From assembly GCA_009760855.2 (NCBI GenBank), contig WPIO01000102.1, positions 684,001 to 748,000 of the forward strand: DNA of 64,000 nucleotides, read 5' to 3'. The translations under genes were made by a program, and so were the position numbers. Numbering within the stretch: position 1 is the stretch's first letter; each line of letters opens with the position of its first letter. The stretch comes from Cristatella mucedo (taxonomy: Eukaryota; Bryozoa; Phylactolaemata; Cristatellidae). This document shows, one piece after another, positions 17,373 to 26,879 of this stretch. Below the pieces are notes generated by a model. That model did not search any database. It had not been told where the DNA came from and saw only the letters and a list, made by a program, of their open reading frames with translations.

Positions 17373-18314
17373 TTAACTTACTATGGTGGAAATTTTTTTG
17401 CAACTTAGACTACTGGTATTACAGGCTAAAGTTGTACAGTGATATTGCTTTTCCTTTTGCTGCGGTGCAGATAAAAATCCACCGGTTATGCCCGTCATGG
17501 CAAAAACCGCATCACCACAAACCATTCTATCTATCGACAATATTTCTGATTCATTGAGATTAAATTGCATAATTTTTTCTCTTTGCAATTCATTCGTGGC
17601 AAACATTTTGCCCTGCATAAAACCACCCATTGCCTTTATTGCCACTGCAGCCAACACCCCCTCCGGAGCCGCTCCAATACCTAAATACAGGTGAGCATTG
17701 CCGGTAAGATTATCTGAAGTTTGCAGAATTCCAATAATATCGCCATCGCTGATTAAAAATGGCTTAGCACCAGCCGCAATCACTTCATCTATTAAAAATT
17801 TATTCCTCTCTCTATCTAGCAAGCAAACCACTATTTCATTAACTTTTAAGCTTAAAAACGCGGCCAAATCATTAATATTTTCAGCTGGAGATTTTTTTAA
17901 AGATAGCAATCCATCAGGAACATTTATGGTAGTTGCAAGCTTCATCATGTAGACATCTGGCGCTTTAAACAAAGAACCACGCACGCCCAAAGCAATAACC
18001 GAAACTCCATTTGGAAGATTTTTTGCACAAAAATTAGTCCCCTCAACTGGATCCACAGCCACATCAAGTTCTAACCCTCCCAAGCCCAACAGTTCTCCGT
18101 TAAATAGCATTGGCGCCTCATCTCTTTCGCCCTCACCAATTACAACCCTTGCGCTAATTGCTTGAGAGTTTAAATATTCTCTCATAGCAAAAACGGCCAG
18201 CCCATCTATTGCATTAGAATCTCCAGATCCAATCATGGGCAAACAAGCAACAGAAGCTACCGCAGTAGCCTGCGCTGCTGTTGATTCTAACAACTGAAAA
18301 AGCTTTGAATTCAA
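17373..18314 (-). CDS. glpX: Fructose-1,6-bisphosphatase class II
   Basis: Hydrolyses fructose 1,6-bisphosphate to fructose 6-phosphate, the committed step of gluconeogenesis; metal-dependent and cytoplasmic. The 313-aa product carries the class II signatures VIGEGERDEAPML (residues about 58-70), DPVEGTNFCAKNLPNG (about 87-102) and the C-terminal CGDAVFAMTGITGG. It is about 20 residues shorter than the Escherichia coli protein, at the C-terminus. The frame begins with a TTG at 18314, five bases after the stop of the acetyltransferase gene, so the two are probably co-transcribed. In an intracellular bacterium that lacks early glycolysis this enzyme would make hexose from host-derived triose or amino acids. 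Confidence 0.93.
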   Translation of the reverse strand: MNSKLFQLLESTAAQATAVASVACLPMIGSGDSNAIDGLAVFAMREYLNSQAISARVVIGEGERDEAPMLFNGELLGLGGLELDVAVDPVEGTNFCAKNLPNGVSVIALGVRGSLFKAPDVYMMKLATTINVPDGLLSLKKSPAENINDLAAFLSLKVNEIVVCLLDRERNKFLIDEVIAAGAKPFLISDGDIIGILQTSDNLTGNAHLYLGIGAAPEGVLAAVAIKAMGGFMQGKMFATNELQREKIMQFNLNESEILSIDRMVCGDAVFAMTGITGGFLSAPQQKEKQYHCTTLACNTSSLSCKKISTIVS

Positions 18315-18319
18315 GGTTT

Positions 18320-18988
18320 TTATGGCTTAAAAATTAATTTCGACATCCGCTCATCTATCAAAATATTTGGAACAACATTGGGAAAAGCGTTGATAAAATA
18401 TCCATTATTCTCTAAAGCCCTATAGCGTCTGGAATCTATGCCATACATGCAAATATCAACATACTGACCCTTGTATTTTTTATATCCGGCCAAAACTCCC
18501 TCCAAAACAAATCCTTGTTTTCTTAGTAAAGCTTGCGAGGGACGGTTGTAAGTAACGGTATTGGCTTCCGCTCTGTTAATTTGCATGGCATTAAAAGCAA
18601 ATTCCATAACATTCTTTACGGCAGTGCCAACAATTCCCTGACGCCAATATTTGCTATTCAACTCATAGGCGATTTCAACTCTATTATGATATCGATTCCA
18701 TTCATGAAAGCCAACATTGCCAACAACATAATCGTCACTTTTTCTTACAATAACCCAAAAGAAAGTCTTGCTATTGTTAAATAAATCTGCCAAATAAGCC
18801 AAATCGTCCTTTGCGGCAGCAATGCTGGCGGGAATGCACTCGTCTGGGATGAATCTATTTACTAAAGGATCGTTATAACACTCGAAATAGCCACGTGCAT
18901 CGTTTACTGTTGGCATTGGCTTGCGTAAGTAAAAATCTCTATTAATATCCATTACTGGAAATTTTTCAAACAAACCCTGCAAATGCAT
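18320..18988 (-). CDS. GNAT-family N-acetyltransferase (RimJ/RimL type)
   Basis: A 222-aa protein of the acetyltransferase fold that uses acetyl-CoA. Visible family features are DDYVVGNVGFHEWNRYHNRV (beta 4), EIAYELNSKYWRQGIVGTAV (acetyl-CoA binding loop with the RQGIVGTA form of Q/RxxGxG/A) and the end NRPSQALLRKQGFVLEGVLA typical of RimJ/RimL ribosomal-protein or small-molecule acetyltransferases. The substrate cannot be read from sequence. ATG at 18988. It is the first gene of a two-gene unit with glpX (5-bp gap). Confidence 0.85.
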   Translation of the reverse strand: MHLQGLFEKFPVMDINRDFYLRKPMPTVNDARGYFECYNDPLVNRFIPDECIPASIAAAKDDLAYLADLFNNSKTFFWVIVRKSDDYVVGNVGFHEWNRYHNRVEIAYELNSKYWRQGIVGTAVKNVMEFAFNAMQINRAEANTVTYNRPSQALLRKQGFVLEGVLAGYKKYKGQYVDICMYGIDSRRYRALENNGYFINAFPNVVPNILIDERMSKLIFKP

Positions 18989-19588
18989 TTACCACCTTTA
19001 GATAATATTACGAATCTTACATCACAATGCTATTGGGTAGAATTTTTTTTGCAATAACAAAAAAATAAACCCTTCATTTAATAGCAATATTGTTTTCTCT
19101 GTACGCAAAAAAACCAAATAAATATTATATATAACATATCTTTAAAAGATTATTTTTATTTGCAAAACCAAAACAAACCGCTCCAAGCCGCCTGCAATAA
19201 AAAAACATCTTTAAAACATAATCATTCGCCAAAGTTGTAAACAAACACTATAAAAATACTTAAGCACAGTATGCGGATTTTATCATTTAAGCAATTTATG
19301 CCACAAAACCGCCAGCCACAATAAATCTTAAACATCAGAATGCAATTTATTATTGCAAAAAACACCAATAGGGCAGAAATGAAAACAATATTGATAACAC
19401 CGCAAAATCAAATCCATACCATCAGAATTTTGAACTATGCTTGTAAACCAAAAAGATAAATCATTATGGCCGCAAAAGCATAGTTTCATTGACTTTTATA
19501 TTCTAAATTATATTTATTAAAAAAATAAAGATGCAAATATATTGCTTTCGAAGAAATACAATCAAAAATACAATCTTTTGGGCTTAAT
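18989..19588. other. 600-bp AT-rich spacer
   Basis: No gene, RNA or strong repeat recognised. The promoter of the acetyltransferase-glpX unit should lie near its left edge, but no box stands out. Confidence 0.4.
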
Positions 19589-20101
19589 TTGATATTGCAA
19601 GAATTGCAAAATGAATTGCAATATCTGCCAGCAATGCTATTGGAAAATGAAGAAGTGATTTATGTTTTTAAACCAACAGCCAATGCCGATTGTTTGGGAA
19701 TTTTAACACAACAAAGAATAATAATATTAAAAGACAACATCTTAAGTGGATTGAACTCTACGATTATAGAATTAAAAGATATCATATCTATTAGATATAA
19801 ATATGGCATAAGCTTTGATAAAATTATTTTGAAAGCTCCAAATGAAGCTTTCACTATAAAATTAAAAACTTGCTTCCACATTAATTCGTATATACTTTAT
19901 TATGGCATTGCGGCCATAATAGCAGGAAACAATCCAACGGATGCAATTCACAACTCCATAACCAACACACGACCACCATGCAAGCCCAGCATATCGCGGA
20001 ACATCATGCAGTGTATCATATTTCTTTCAACCAGAGGAAACTCTACTACCGACAAAGCATGGACAATCTTATGCACTATGATTCTGATATGGTTTGGTTA
20101 A
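19589..20101 (+). CDS. Hypothetical protein with PH-like fold
   Basis: 170 aa from a TTG at 19589. The first 110 residues have the pattern of small bacterial PH-domain (YokE/bPH-type) proteins: LLENEEVIYVFKPT, then LTQQRIIIL followed by a turn, then STIIELKDIISIRYKYG and KIILKAPNEAFTIKLK. In such proteins these are consecutive beta strands. The last 40 residues (PPCKPSISRNIMQC...) do not fit and may come from a frameshift or decay, so the gene may be a pseudogene. No role can be given. It is followed by phage-like debris. Confidence 0.4.
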   Translation: MILQELQNELQYLPAMLLENEEVIYVFKPTANADCLGILTQQRIIILKDNILSGLNSTIIELKDIISIRYKYGISFDKIILKAPNEAFTIKLKTCFHINSYILYYGIAAIIAGNNPTDAIHNSITNTRPPCKPSISRNIMQCIIFLSTRGNSTTDKAWTILCTMILIWFG

Positions 20102-20224
20102 CGAAAATGGCAAGAAGGGGGGAAAAACAAAGACATATACGCGATAGAGAGGTAGATTTCAGAGAATATTCCAAATAAATCCAGACAATGGGGAGAGCCT
20201 TATGTAGTAAGAATATCGGAAGAT

Positions 20225-20846
20225 ATGGAAGTTATAGCTAAGAAACAGATACATCTTAAAAGATGGCCATTGAAGGTAAAGGAAGGATATTTAATTTGCT
20301 CTGAAGTTCGGGGTAGGTTCCCTCATGAGCGGCATATTTTGTTTTTTGACCCAAAAACAGCAAACTACTATTTACTCAAATATGAGGATACGGAGCACTT
20401 CATGATCCTTACAACCAGCTGCCCCACCGTATATCATCCGTACGAGGGCGGAGGATTACGGCCCAAATGCCAGATAAATAAATGTAATAATGAATTTTGT
20501 TTTGATTATCACGACCCCCTCAGAGATTATAATGGATGTGAATTCCGTGTTTGGGCTTTATGGGTTACTCGGGTTTTTCTGTGATAGATGGTACAATTAT
20601 GGTGCCACGATCCATGATCATCTGGCAAATGGATTCCATTATGATAATGAAGGGAGAGAGGAATATTATAACGCCATCGATGAAGTCAGAAAATTTGGAA
20701 AAGGAGATAGCAAAAAACTTATCAATAAAAGAGCCGCCTTTATGCGAAAATTAATTGATTATATGGATGATGAGGGGGGCAAAGAAAAATTCGAAAAAGA
20801 TCCTGACAAATATTTTGAATCAATGGAACGGGCAATAGCACAATGA
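20225..20846 (+). pseudogene. DUF1353-like phage-type protein, frameshifted
   Basis: Two overlapping frames, 20225-20584 and 20490-20846, together look like one protein. The first gives EVIAKKQIHLKRWPLKVKEG; the second gives GLYGLLGFFCDRWYNYGATI followed by HDHL and an acidic helical tail (EEYYNAIDEVRKFG). GFxxD...Y..A..HD is the pattern of the DUF1353 family, common in phage tail regions. Coding similarity seems to extend upstream (WQEGGKNKDIYAIER, then an in-frame TAG near 20151, then NKSRQWGEPYVVRISEDM), so the locus has both a stop and a frameshift. The DUF1353 call is by motif only. Confidence 0.45.
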
Positions 20847-21094
20847 ATCGTGCAGAATTATTAAAATTATCCGATAAACATCTCACCAGTTTTAAAAAAA
20901 GCGACCACCATGCAATTGGCAAGCAACATGCTAAGAGCTACAAGGGGCAAACATTTATGCCAGAATCTGTCACGAGAATTGCACAAAACATACAATGAGA
21001 AATAGATCGCATTATGAGAAAGGCATATTATCATAGCGATGGAAAGAGAATGCAGAAGGCAACAGAGGGTGATTGGCAATATTCTGGGCAATAA
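20843..21094 (+). pseudogene. Small ORF overlapping the phage-like gene, with one in-frame TGA
   Basis: An ATG at 20843 overlaps the preceding stop (ATGA). It opens 51 codons (MNRAELLKLSDKHLTSFKKS...) to a TGA at 20996, after which the same frame stays open for 31 more codons (EIDRIMRKAYYHSDGKRMQK...) to 21094. The tight overlap suggests it was translationally coupled to the DUF1353-like gene. No family recognised. Confidence 0.35.
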
Positions 21095-21249
21095 CATCAA
21101 AAAGAGAGGAGAAATTCAAGTATATAAACAACAATTTACTCTTGCAAATAGAAGCTTGTCAGCTTCGAGAAAATTGCTCTTGCATATAGAAATTTGCCAG
21201 CATCGCTAAAAATAATATTCATTAATCCATATAATTATTTTATAATGCT

Positions 21250-21429
21250 ATGTTAAATTTTCTAAAATTTCTTGGCCACATGCGATTGTTTTGTACCTTG
21301 TCTAGCTTTGTTATTTACTACCTATGCTTAGGCGCCAGAACCACCATTAATAACGACCTTTGGGGGGTGTTTTTTAGTGGAGAGATGGAAGTTGTGCCGG
21401 ATTGTGTGCATGCCTTGTTTTACAAATAA
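21250..21429 (+). CDS. Possible small membrane protein upstream of bioD
   Basis: 59 codons from ATG 21250 to TAA 21427, 22 bp before bioD. Residues about 11-29 (MRLFCTLSSFVIYYLCLGA) could span a membrane. Base composition is less AT-biased than the flanking spacer, which is the main reason to list it. Function unknown; it may be chance. Confidence 0.3.
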   Translation: MLNFLKFLGHMRLFCTLSSFVIYYLCLGARTTINNDLWGVFFSGEMEVVPDCVHALFYK

Positions 21430-21451
21430 TCATACCTAATAAACAATAATT

Positions 21452-22066
21452 ATGTATTTTATAGTCGGAATTGGCACTGGCGTTGGCAAAACCATCGTCT
21501 CTGCCGCCTTGTGCAAAATTTTACAATACAACTACTGGAAACCAATTCAAAGTGGTGCCGTGGATGGCTGTGATGATGAAATAGTTGCAAAGCTTTCTGG
21601 AGTGAAAATTCTGCCATCGGCATACTCCCTGCAAGATCCATCTTCACCCAATATAGCGGCAGAAAAGGAAAAAATAACTATAGACATTAAAAGCATAAAA
21701 ACACCACAGCAACAAAATTTAATAATAGAGGGAGCGGGAGGCATTTTGGTTCCATTAAACAGCAAAGAAACATTTTTGGACTTTATGATATTACTAAATA
21801 TGCCAGTAATTTTAGTTGTGGGAGACTATCTTGGTGCTATAAATCACACATTACTAACCATAAAGACATTAAATTCAGCTGGCATTAAAATTAAAGGGCT
21901 AATTTTTAATGGCGACAACAGACACGAAACAAAAAAAACAATAGAAGAGCATGGAAAAATTAACTTTATCGCTACCATGCCACAACTTAATCCTATAAAT
22001 TTTGATAATCAAAAATTTTTAACTTTTCAAGATGAAGTTTTATCTTTTTTTATCCAAATTCACTAA
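21452..22066 (+). CDS. bioD: Dethiobiotin synthase
   Basis: Closes the ureido ring of dethiobiotin from 7,8-diaminopelargonate, CO2 and ATP, the step after BioA. The 204-aa product has the deviant P-loop GIGTGVGKT at residues 6-14, the conserved YWKPIQSG that begins the substrate region, IIEGAGGILVPLN in the middle and LIFNGDN near the nucleotide-specificity region. It is slightly shorter than the E. coli enzyme but lacks nothing obvious. ATG at 21452. bioA lies 1.75 kb downstream on the same strand with one unrelated gene between, so a former biotin cluster is loosened here. Confidence 0.93.
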   Translation: MYFIVGIGTGVGKTIVSAALCKILQYNYWKPIQSGAVDGCDDEIVAKLSGVKILPSAYSLQDPSSPNIAAEKEKITIDIKSIKTPQQQNLIIEGAGGILVPLNSKETFLDFMILLNMPVILVVGDYLGAINHTLLTIKTLNSAGIKIKGLIFNGDNRHETKKTIEEHGKINFIATMPQLNPINFDNQKFLTFQDEVLSFFIQIH

Positions 22067-22295
22067 AATATGCAATATATTGTTTATAAAATCGATAATC
22101 TAAATAAATTACAGAAAAATATTATATCAATTTATAACAATAATCAATCCAAAATCCTCAACTATAAAATCTTGATGCCAGAATTAATCGGCTTCATATG
22201 TAAAAAAATCAACAATAAATGATTGTTGGTTGCATAATAATTAAAAAACTACTATAATCATACATATTTATCCTATATTTATACAAATTAATATT
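22067..22295. other. AT-rich spacer between bioD and the GESH/GIGH protein gene
   Basis: No gene seen. The segment just before 22296 is AT-rich and probably carries that gene's promoter. Confidence 0.35.
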
Positions 22296-23666
22296 ATGCA
22301 ACACACATCGAGCACTAGGATAGCACCGCCAACTACATTTGAATTGACAGAGCCAATAAATCAGCTTGAAACAGCCATGCAAACCACATTTAGTGCAGCA
22401 AGATCTGATAACAAATATGCATTACTTTGCGGCGAAAGTCATGAGGACGGCCTAACTACAGCCGCTGTTCTAGATTTATTAATGACTCTTAAACTTATAG
22501 GCCATCCAATGCATAGAGTTACTTTGGCACTTGAACGCTCTTTTCAAGCTTTAGAAAATCCATCGGAACAAGAATCTCCGCCGACTCATACAAAAGAATT
22601 ATTTCAAATTAACTTTACATCCATATTATGTGCACAAAATAGATTTTATAATAATACACAAAAAAGAAAGGAGAAAGCCGAAACAAGACCACTTTCTCCC
22701 AGAGGAACTTGGAATGACAGTATCGTTAGCGCCCCCCCTGCCCTATTAGATCATGGATTAAAACTTGCAGCAATCGATCTAGCAAATGTGCAAAGATGGA
22801 GAATGAAACAAGCAGCGATACAAAATGATACATATCTCAATAACAGAGATTCGTTTATGGCTGCCAATATTATTAAAATACTATGCTCCAATACTGACTT
22901 GGTCGTAACTATTGTTGGCATTGGACATATTTTCACATTATGTGACAGAACAGCACAGCCTGAATTATCATTAGAACGCACAAATCATTTAATGCTCAAC
23001 AAACTTAAAGCATGTAACATAAAAACCATTCCAATAACATTTGCTAGATTTAAAGATAACTCTGATTATAGAGAATATCAGCAACGTGTAAGCTTACATA
23101 ACTTACCATCATATTATCATCCAGACACCAACCCAATCTTAATGTTTCCATGTCCACAATATTCACAACAATCGTGGTTATTTGTTGGTGGATATCTTGA
23201 ATCACCATCTGTAGAGATTTTATTTCATCCTGGCGAACAACCAATCTCAACAAATTTGCAAAATATTGAAAATGGCATGAAAACTTTGCATTACATAATT
23301 GCCAATGGATTTAAATTAGATCCAACTCAGACAGAAAATTTAACAAAATTAAACACATGGCTTATGCAAACATCACGAACATTCAGGATGGAATTAATTG
23401 ATCAATCAACAGAACGTTCAATAACATTAGAGGCAACAAAATGCATGGATATTCCCCCCATAGCACCAGAGCCAAGCAGGATACAACTAAAAATAGAAGC
23501 AGAAGAAAGAGTGAATTGGATGTACGAAGAAGCTCATGCATTAGCCGCCAAAATACACGATTGTGCAAACACCAAAACTCTATTACAACATCCAAAATCA
23601 CCATCGCTTTATCCATATATTGTCGATAAAAAAATGGAACCACAATCGTCGCAACCTTCTATTTAG
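22296..23666 (+). CDS. Putative EreA/ChaN/TraB-superfamily protein
   Basis: 456 aa, no close family recognised, but the motif order fits the superfamily that includes erythromycin esterase, ChaN and TraB/Tiki proteins: GESH at residues 46-49 after a beta strand (YALLC), a Glu at the end of the next strand (VTLALE80), NNRDSFMAANIIKIL at 182-196, then a strand and GIGH at 208-211. In that superfamily the Gly-Glu-x-His, Glu, Arg/Asn-Asp and terminal His build the metal or catalytic site. No signal peptide or membrane span. The C-terminal third is helical and charged. It lies between bioD and bioA but nothing ties it to biotin; an effector or peptidase-like role is open. Confidence 0.5.
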   Translation: MQHTSSTRIAPPTTFELTEPINQLETAMQTTFSAARSDNKYALLCGESHEDGLTTAAVLDLLMTLKLIGHPMHRVTLALERSFQALENPSEQESPPTHTKELFQINFTSILCAQNRFYNNTQKRKEKAETRPLSPRGTWNDSIVSAPPALLDHGLKLAAIDLANVQRWRMKQAAIQNDTYLNNRDSFMAANIIKILCSNTDLVVTIVGIGHIFTLCDRTAQPELSLERTNHLMLNKLKACNIKTIPITFARFKDNSDYREYQQRVSLHNLPSYYHPDTNPILMFPCPQYSQQSWLFVGGYLESPSVEILFHPGEQPISTNLQNIENGMKTLHYIIANGFKLDPTQTENLTKLNTWLMQTSRTFRMELIDQSTERSITLEATKCMDIPPIAPEPSRIQLKIEAEERVNWMYEEAHALAAKIHDCANTKTLLQHPKSPSLYPYIVDKKMEPQSSQPSI

Positions 23667-23817
23667 AAAAATTGTTATTAAGTGATTGCAAAAACCATAA
23701 AGAAACATTTTAATTACGTTGAATATAATAAATTATAAATATATCAAAAAACAAGTTTTTCTTGCACTATAAAGTGCCAATCATTCCAAAATATCTTGTG
23801 TTAATTTTTAAACCGTA

Positions 23818-25188
23818 ATGAATAATAATCTACTTTGGAGACCATTTACAAACGATTTTTTAGCACTGGAGGCAATAAAAATAACCAATGCAAAAATGTC
23901 AAAAATATACGACGCAGAAGGCAAAAGCTATATCGATGCAATTGCTTCTTGGTGGGTTAATATTCATGGACACTGCCATCCAGCAATTACCTCTGCAATA
24001 GCCACTCAAGCCGGCCTTATAGATCATACGGTTTGTGCCGATTTTTCCAGCCCATCGACAGAAGAATTATTGGATATTTTGCATCAAATAACTGATCGGT
24101 CTTTTAATAAATTTTTCTTCTCTGATAACGGCTCTACAAGTGTGGAGGTAGCCATTAAAGCAAGTTATCAGTATTGGAAAAACCAATCCATGGAAAAAAC
24201 CATTTTTGCAACTTTTAGTGGAGATTATCATGGAGATACAATTGGCGCAATGTCCGTTAGTCCATCTGAAATTACCGATCAAAAATTCAAATCCCTAATG
24301 TTTCCCGTAAGCCACTTGCCCTTTCCTGCAACTTGGATAGAAGACGACAATCTGGAGCAAAAAGAAGCACAAGCTATGGCAATAATATCAGATTTTTTTG
24401 CAGAAAATCACAGTAAAATAATAGCATTTATCGTAGAGCCACTAGTGCAAGGAGCATCTGGTATGAAAATTATAAGACCAGAATTTCTGCAAAAATGCCT
24501 TACAATTGCAAGATCTTACGGCATTATAATAATTTTTGACGAAGTAATGACTGGCTTTGGCCGCACTGGAAAAATGTTTGCCTACAATCATTTACAAAAT
24601 TTTGTGCCAGATATTTTATGTCTTTCTAAGGGAATTTCTGGTGGATTTTTACCATTGGGAGTAACGGCATTTAATGCAAAGATTTATGCAGCCTTTGCAG
24701 AAGATCAATTGGGCACAAAAACCTTCCTACATGGCCATTCTTATACTGCCAATCCTATTATATGCGCTGCAGCCGTGGCCTCTTTAAAACTGTTGCTTAA
24801 AACCAACCTGCAAGAAGTTAAGGCCATAGAAAAATACTATCAAAAAATTAGCTCCAAACCATCACCATATCTAGAAAAAACAAGATATTTAGGTGGCATT
24901 TTTGCCTGCGAAATAAACATGCAGCAAATTGATATTTTAGCTATTTACAAAAATCTTTGCAATCAATATATAGGCCATAGCTCAGCGCTACTAAAGCTAT
25001 CCGAAGCCGCAGAAATCAAGCGAAATATTGGCTCTATAGTAAAATATTTATTACTAAAAAAAGGTGTCTACCTGCGTCCACTAGGAACAATTTTATATAT
25101 CATACCACCATACTGCATATCTTCTGAAGAATTAGACACAATTTTTCACGCCATTAATGAAGTCTTATTTCTAAAATCAAGGCCATAA
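23818..25188 (+). CDS. bioA: Adenosylmethionine-8-amino-7-oxononanoate aminotransferase
   Basis: PLP enzyme that makes 7,8-diaminopelargonate from 7-keto-8-aminopelargonate, with SAM as amino donor. The 456-aa product shows the BioA features: LWRPFTN at the start, SWWVNIHGHCHP (residues 44-55), FFSDNGSTSVEVAIK, SGDYHGDTIGAMS, IFDEVMTGFGRTG with the PLP-nitrogen Asp241, and LSKGISGGFLPLG with Lys271 as Schiff-base lysine. It is about 25 residues longer than E. coli BioA. Starts with ATG 23818. Together with BioD it gives two of the four late biotin steps; bioF and bioB are not in the window. Confidence 0.95.
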   Translation: MNNNLLWRPFTNDFLALEAIKITNAKMSKIYDAEGKSYIDAIASWWVNIHGHCHPAITSAIATQAGLIDHTVCADFSSPSTEELLDILHQITDRSFNKFFFSDNGSTSVEVAIKASYQYWKNQSMEKTIFATFSGDYHGDTIGAMSVSPSEITDQKFKSLMFPVSHLPFPATWIEDDNLEQKEAQAMAIISDFFAENHSKIIAFIVEPLVQGASGMKIIRPEFLQKCLTIARSYGIIIIFDEVMTGFGRTGKMFAYNHLQNFVPDILCLSKGISGGFLPLGVTAFNAKIYAAFAEDQLGTKTFLHGHSYTANPIICAAAVASLKLLLKTNLQEVKAIEKYYQKISSKPSPYLEKTRYLGGIFACEINMQQIDILAIYKNLCNQYIGHSSALLKLSEAAEIKRNIGSIVKYLLLKKGVYLRPLGTILYIIPPYCISSEELDTIFHAINEVLFLKSRP

Positions 25189-26124
25189 AAACTAACCATA
25201 CAAACCGTCTCGTTCATTTTTATGTCAAAAGATAAGCCATCAATTAGGATCATTAGAATTGGAGATGGTTTTTCTGTATAGATAAGTAATGCAAATGAGA
25301 ATATATATAGAAAGCCAGCAGAGCGGTAACACTGCTAACTGCCATCCGAATTAGCAAATATAAAATGAGAATATTTGTCAAAGAAATAAATCCACGATCT
25401 ATTTTATTGCAATGATAATAAAATATACAACTCACAGGCTTTATAATAAAAACATGATGTCCTGAACATAATCACACAATAAACATAAAAAATACTTATT
25501 TAATAAATTCAAAAACTACCTCTTGCCTTAAAAATATGCAAGCCATCGAAGATTCATCTGGTAGCGGCACAGAGACAACATCGTCAATTCTGCATACGGC
25601 CAAATTTACCATGCACAAATAGAGTAAAGACATCTATTGTGAACACAAATAACTTCCAATACAACAGAAACAAACATTCAATTCAATAAAACCATTCAAC
25701 AATCAAATGATTTATTTATGCTATGTGAAAAATAATGATTATACAGCGTCTTCATATCGCTAGAGCCGATCTAAGATATCTACTGGAACATAGCTTTTCC
25801 TGCTGACCTTATTCATCACGCCAACAGCATCTTTTTAAAGTAATTAGCACAATTAAGCAATTTTTTCTTTCTTTTAAATTTAAATAATTTCCTTTGAAAC
25901 AAAGCCTCAGGCAGAAAAAACATTTCACTATAGCAAAATCTCCACCCCAATAGTGGCTAAATTTTACATGCCAAAAAAACAAACAAGCCAGCAAACCTCA
26001 CAGTCAATCCAAACAAATCATCCATAATAACAATGATTTTTTTAAAGATTGAGCAATGCCTCAGCAGCAACAAACAAAGAGATTGCGTTTCTTATTATAT
26101 TAGCTGGCGGAAAGGGCAGATTTT
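25189..26124. other. Long spacer after bioA
   Basis: About 0.9 kb with no supported gene. The open frames of 60-61 codons on the minus strand (25253-25435, 25809-25994) have no family features. Confidence 0.4.
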
Positions 26125-26640
26125 TTACTTCTTTGGCTTGTAGATTTTATTTTTAGACTCTTCCCTTGCTGTTTTTTGAATTGCCTTGAGTAGTGGGAAT
26201 TTTGTATAAGCACGAAGCACAAGCTCTGCATCAGGCTTCAATTTCATTGTATCTATAACATTAAAGGCTCCGACTTCAAGTGTTAGTTTGAAAAGTCTAT
26301 AACGATGACAGTAAATTCCTTGCCGTCATCGATATTTTCTGACTTATATGTAATGGGTAAAACTATTTGCTTTGTCTCGTCTTTTGGAGCGATTGTAATT
26401 TGTCCTTTGCAAAGAAAGCACCAGTTTGTTTGTTGTATTCTATTGTTCTGATTGCGGTAATTGTTATATCTACTATTTTCTTACCACCTGTAAACATAGA
26501 AGGAATTGCTCTTTGACAATTTCTATTGCAAGGGTCGTTGTTCTTTCGTTACAGCACTTAGGGGCTTCTTTATCACATCCCATTGGGAGTGCGGTTGAAA
26601 GAATTGAAATGATTGTTAGTTTTTTAACATATTGATTTGA
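26125..26640 (-). pseudogene. Lipoprotein gene remnant with several frameshifts
   Basis: On the minus strand one frame reads VKKLTIISILSTALPMGCDK, a lipoprotein signal with a Cys after Leu-Pro-Met-Gly. Then come KCCNERTTTLAIEIVKEQ, after a shift SMFTGGKKIVDITITAIRTI, after another shift APKDETKQIVLPITYKSENI and EFTVIVIDFSN. A third piece, EVGAFNVIDTMKLKPDAELV with a basic end KNKIYKPKK, reaches a TAA at 26125 and may belong to the same or a neighbouring gene. No ATG is left. Function of the parent protein is unknown to me. Confidence 0.55.
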
Positions 26641-26804
26641 AAAAATTGATGATTAAATTAATATCTCGTAAAACCTATATAAACGTCTTTATTGAATATA
26701 AATCAATAGCCCATAATATAAATATCTTGCCGCTACCCTAGCAGCAACGGCATTTTACATGCCAAAAAATTAATTCAGCAATAAAAAAACCTCAAACCTC
26801 ATGC

Positions 26805-26840
26805 AAAAAACAAACCATCCAGATTATGAATGGTTTGTTT
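26805..26840 (-). terminator. Rho-independent terminator of the SLiM-rich gene
   Basis: A perfect 11-bp stem (AAACAAACCAT / ATGGTTTGTTT) with an 11-nt loop lies about 40 bp after the stop at 26880. On the minus strand it runs into a U6 tract. A similar element follows the neighbouring gene. Confidence 0.85.
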
Positions 26841-26879
26841 GCGTACATCTTGGCAAAAATATTTCCTGACTAAACTATA

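Noticed and set aside
22296-23666. A biotin-pathway gene between bioD and bioA
   Set aside because: It lacks features of BioF, BioB, BioC, BioH or other biotin enzymes; position alone is not evidence.
25309-25360. tRNA-like segment (paired arms around gcagagcggtaacactgc)
   Set aside because: No T arm GTTCRANNC, no acceptor stem and no CCA at the right distance.
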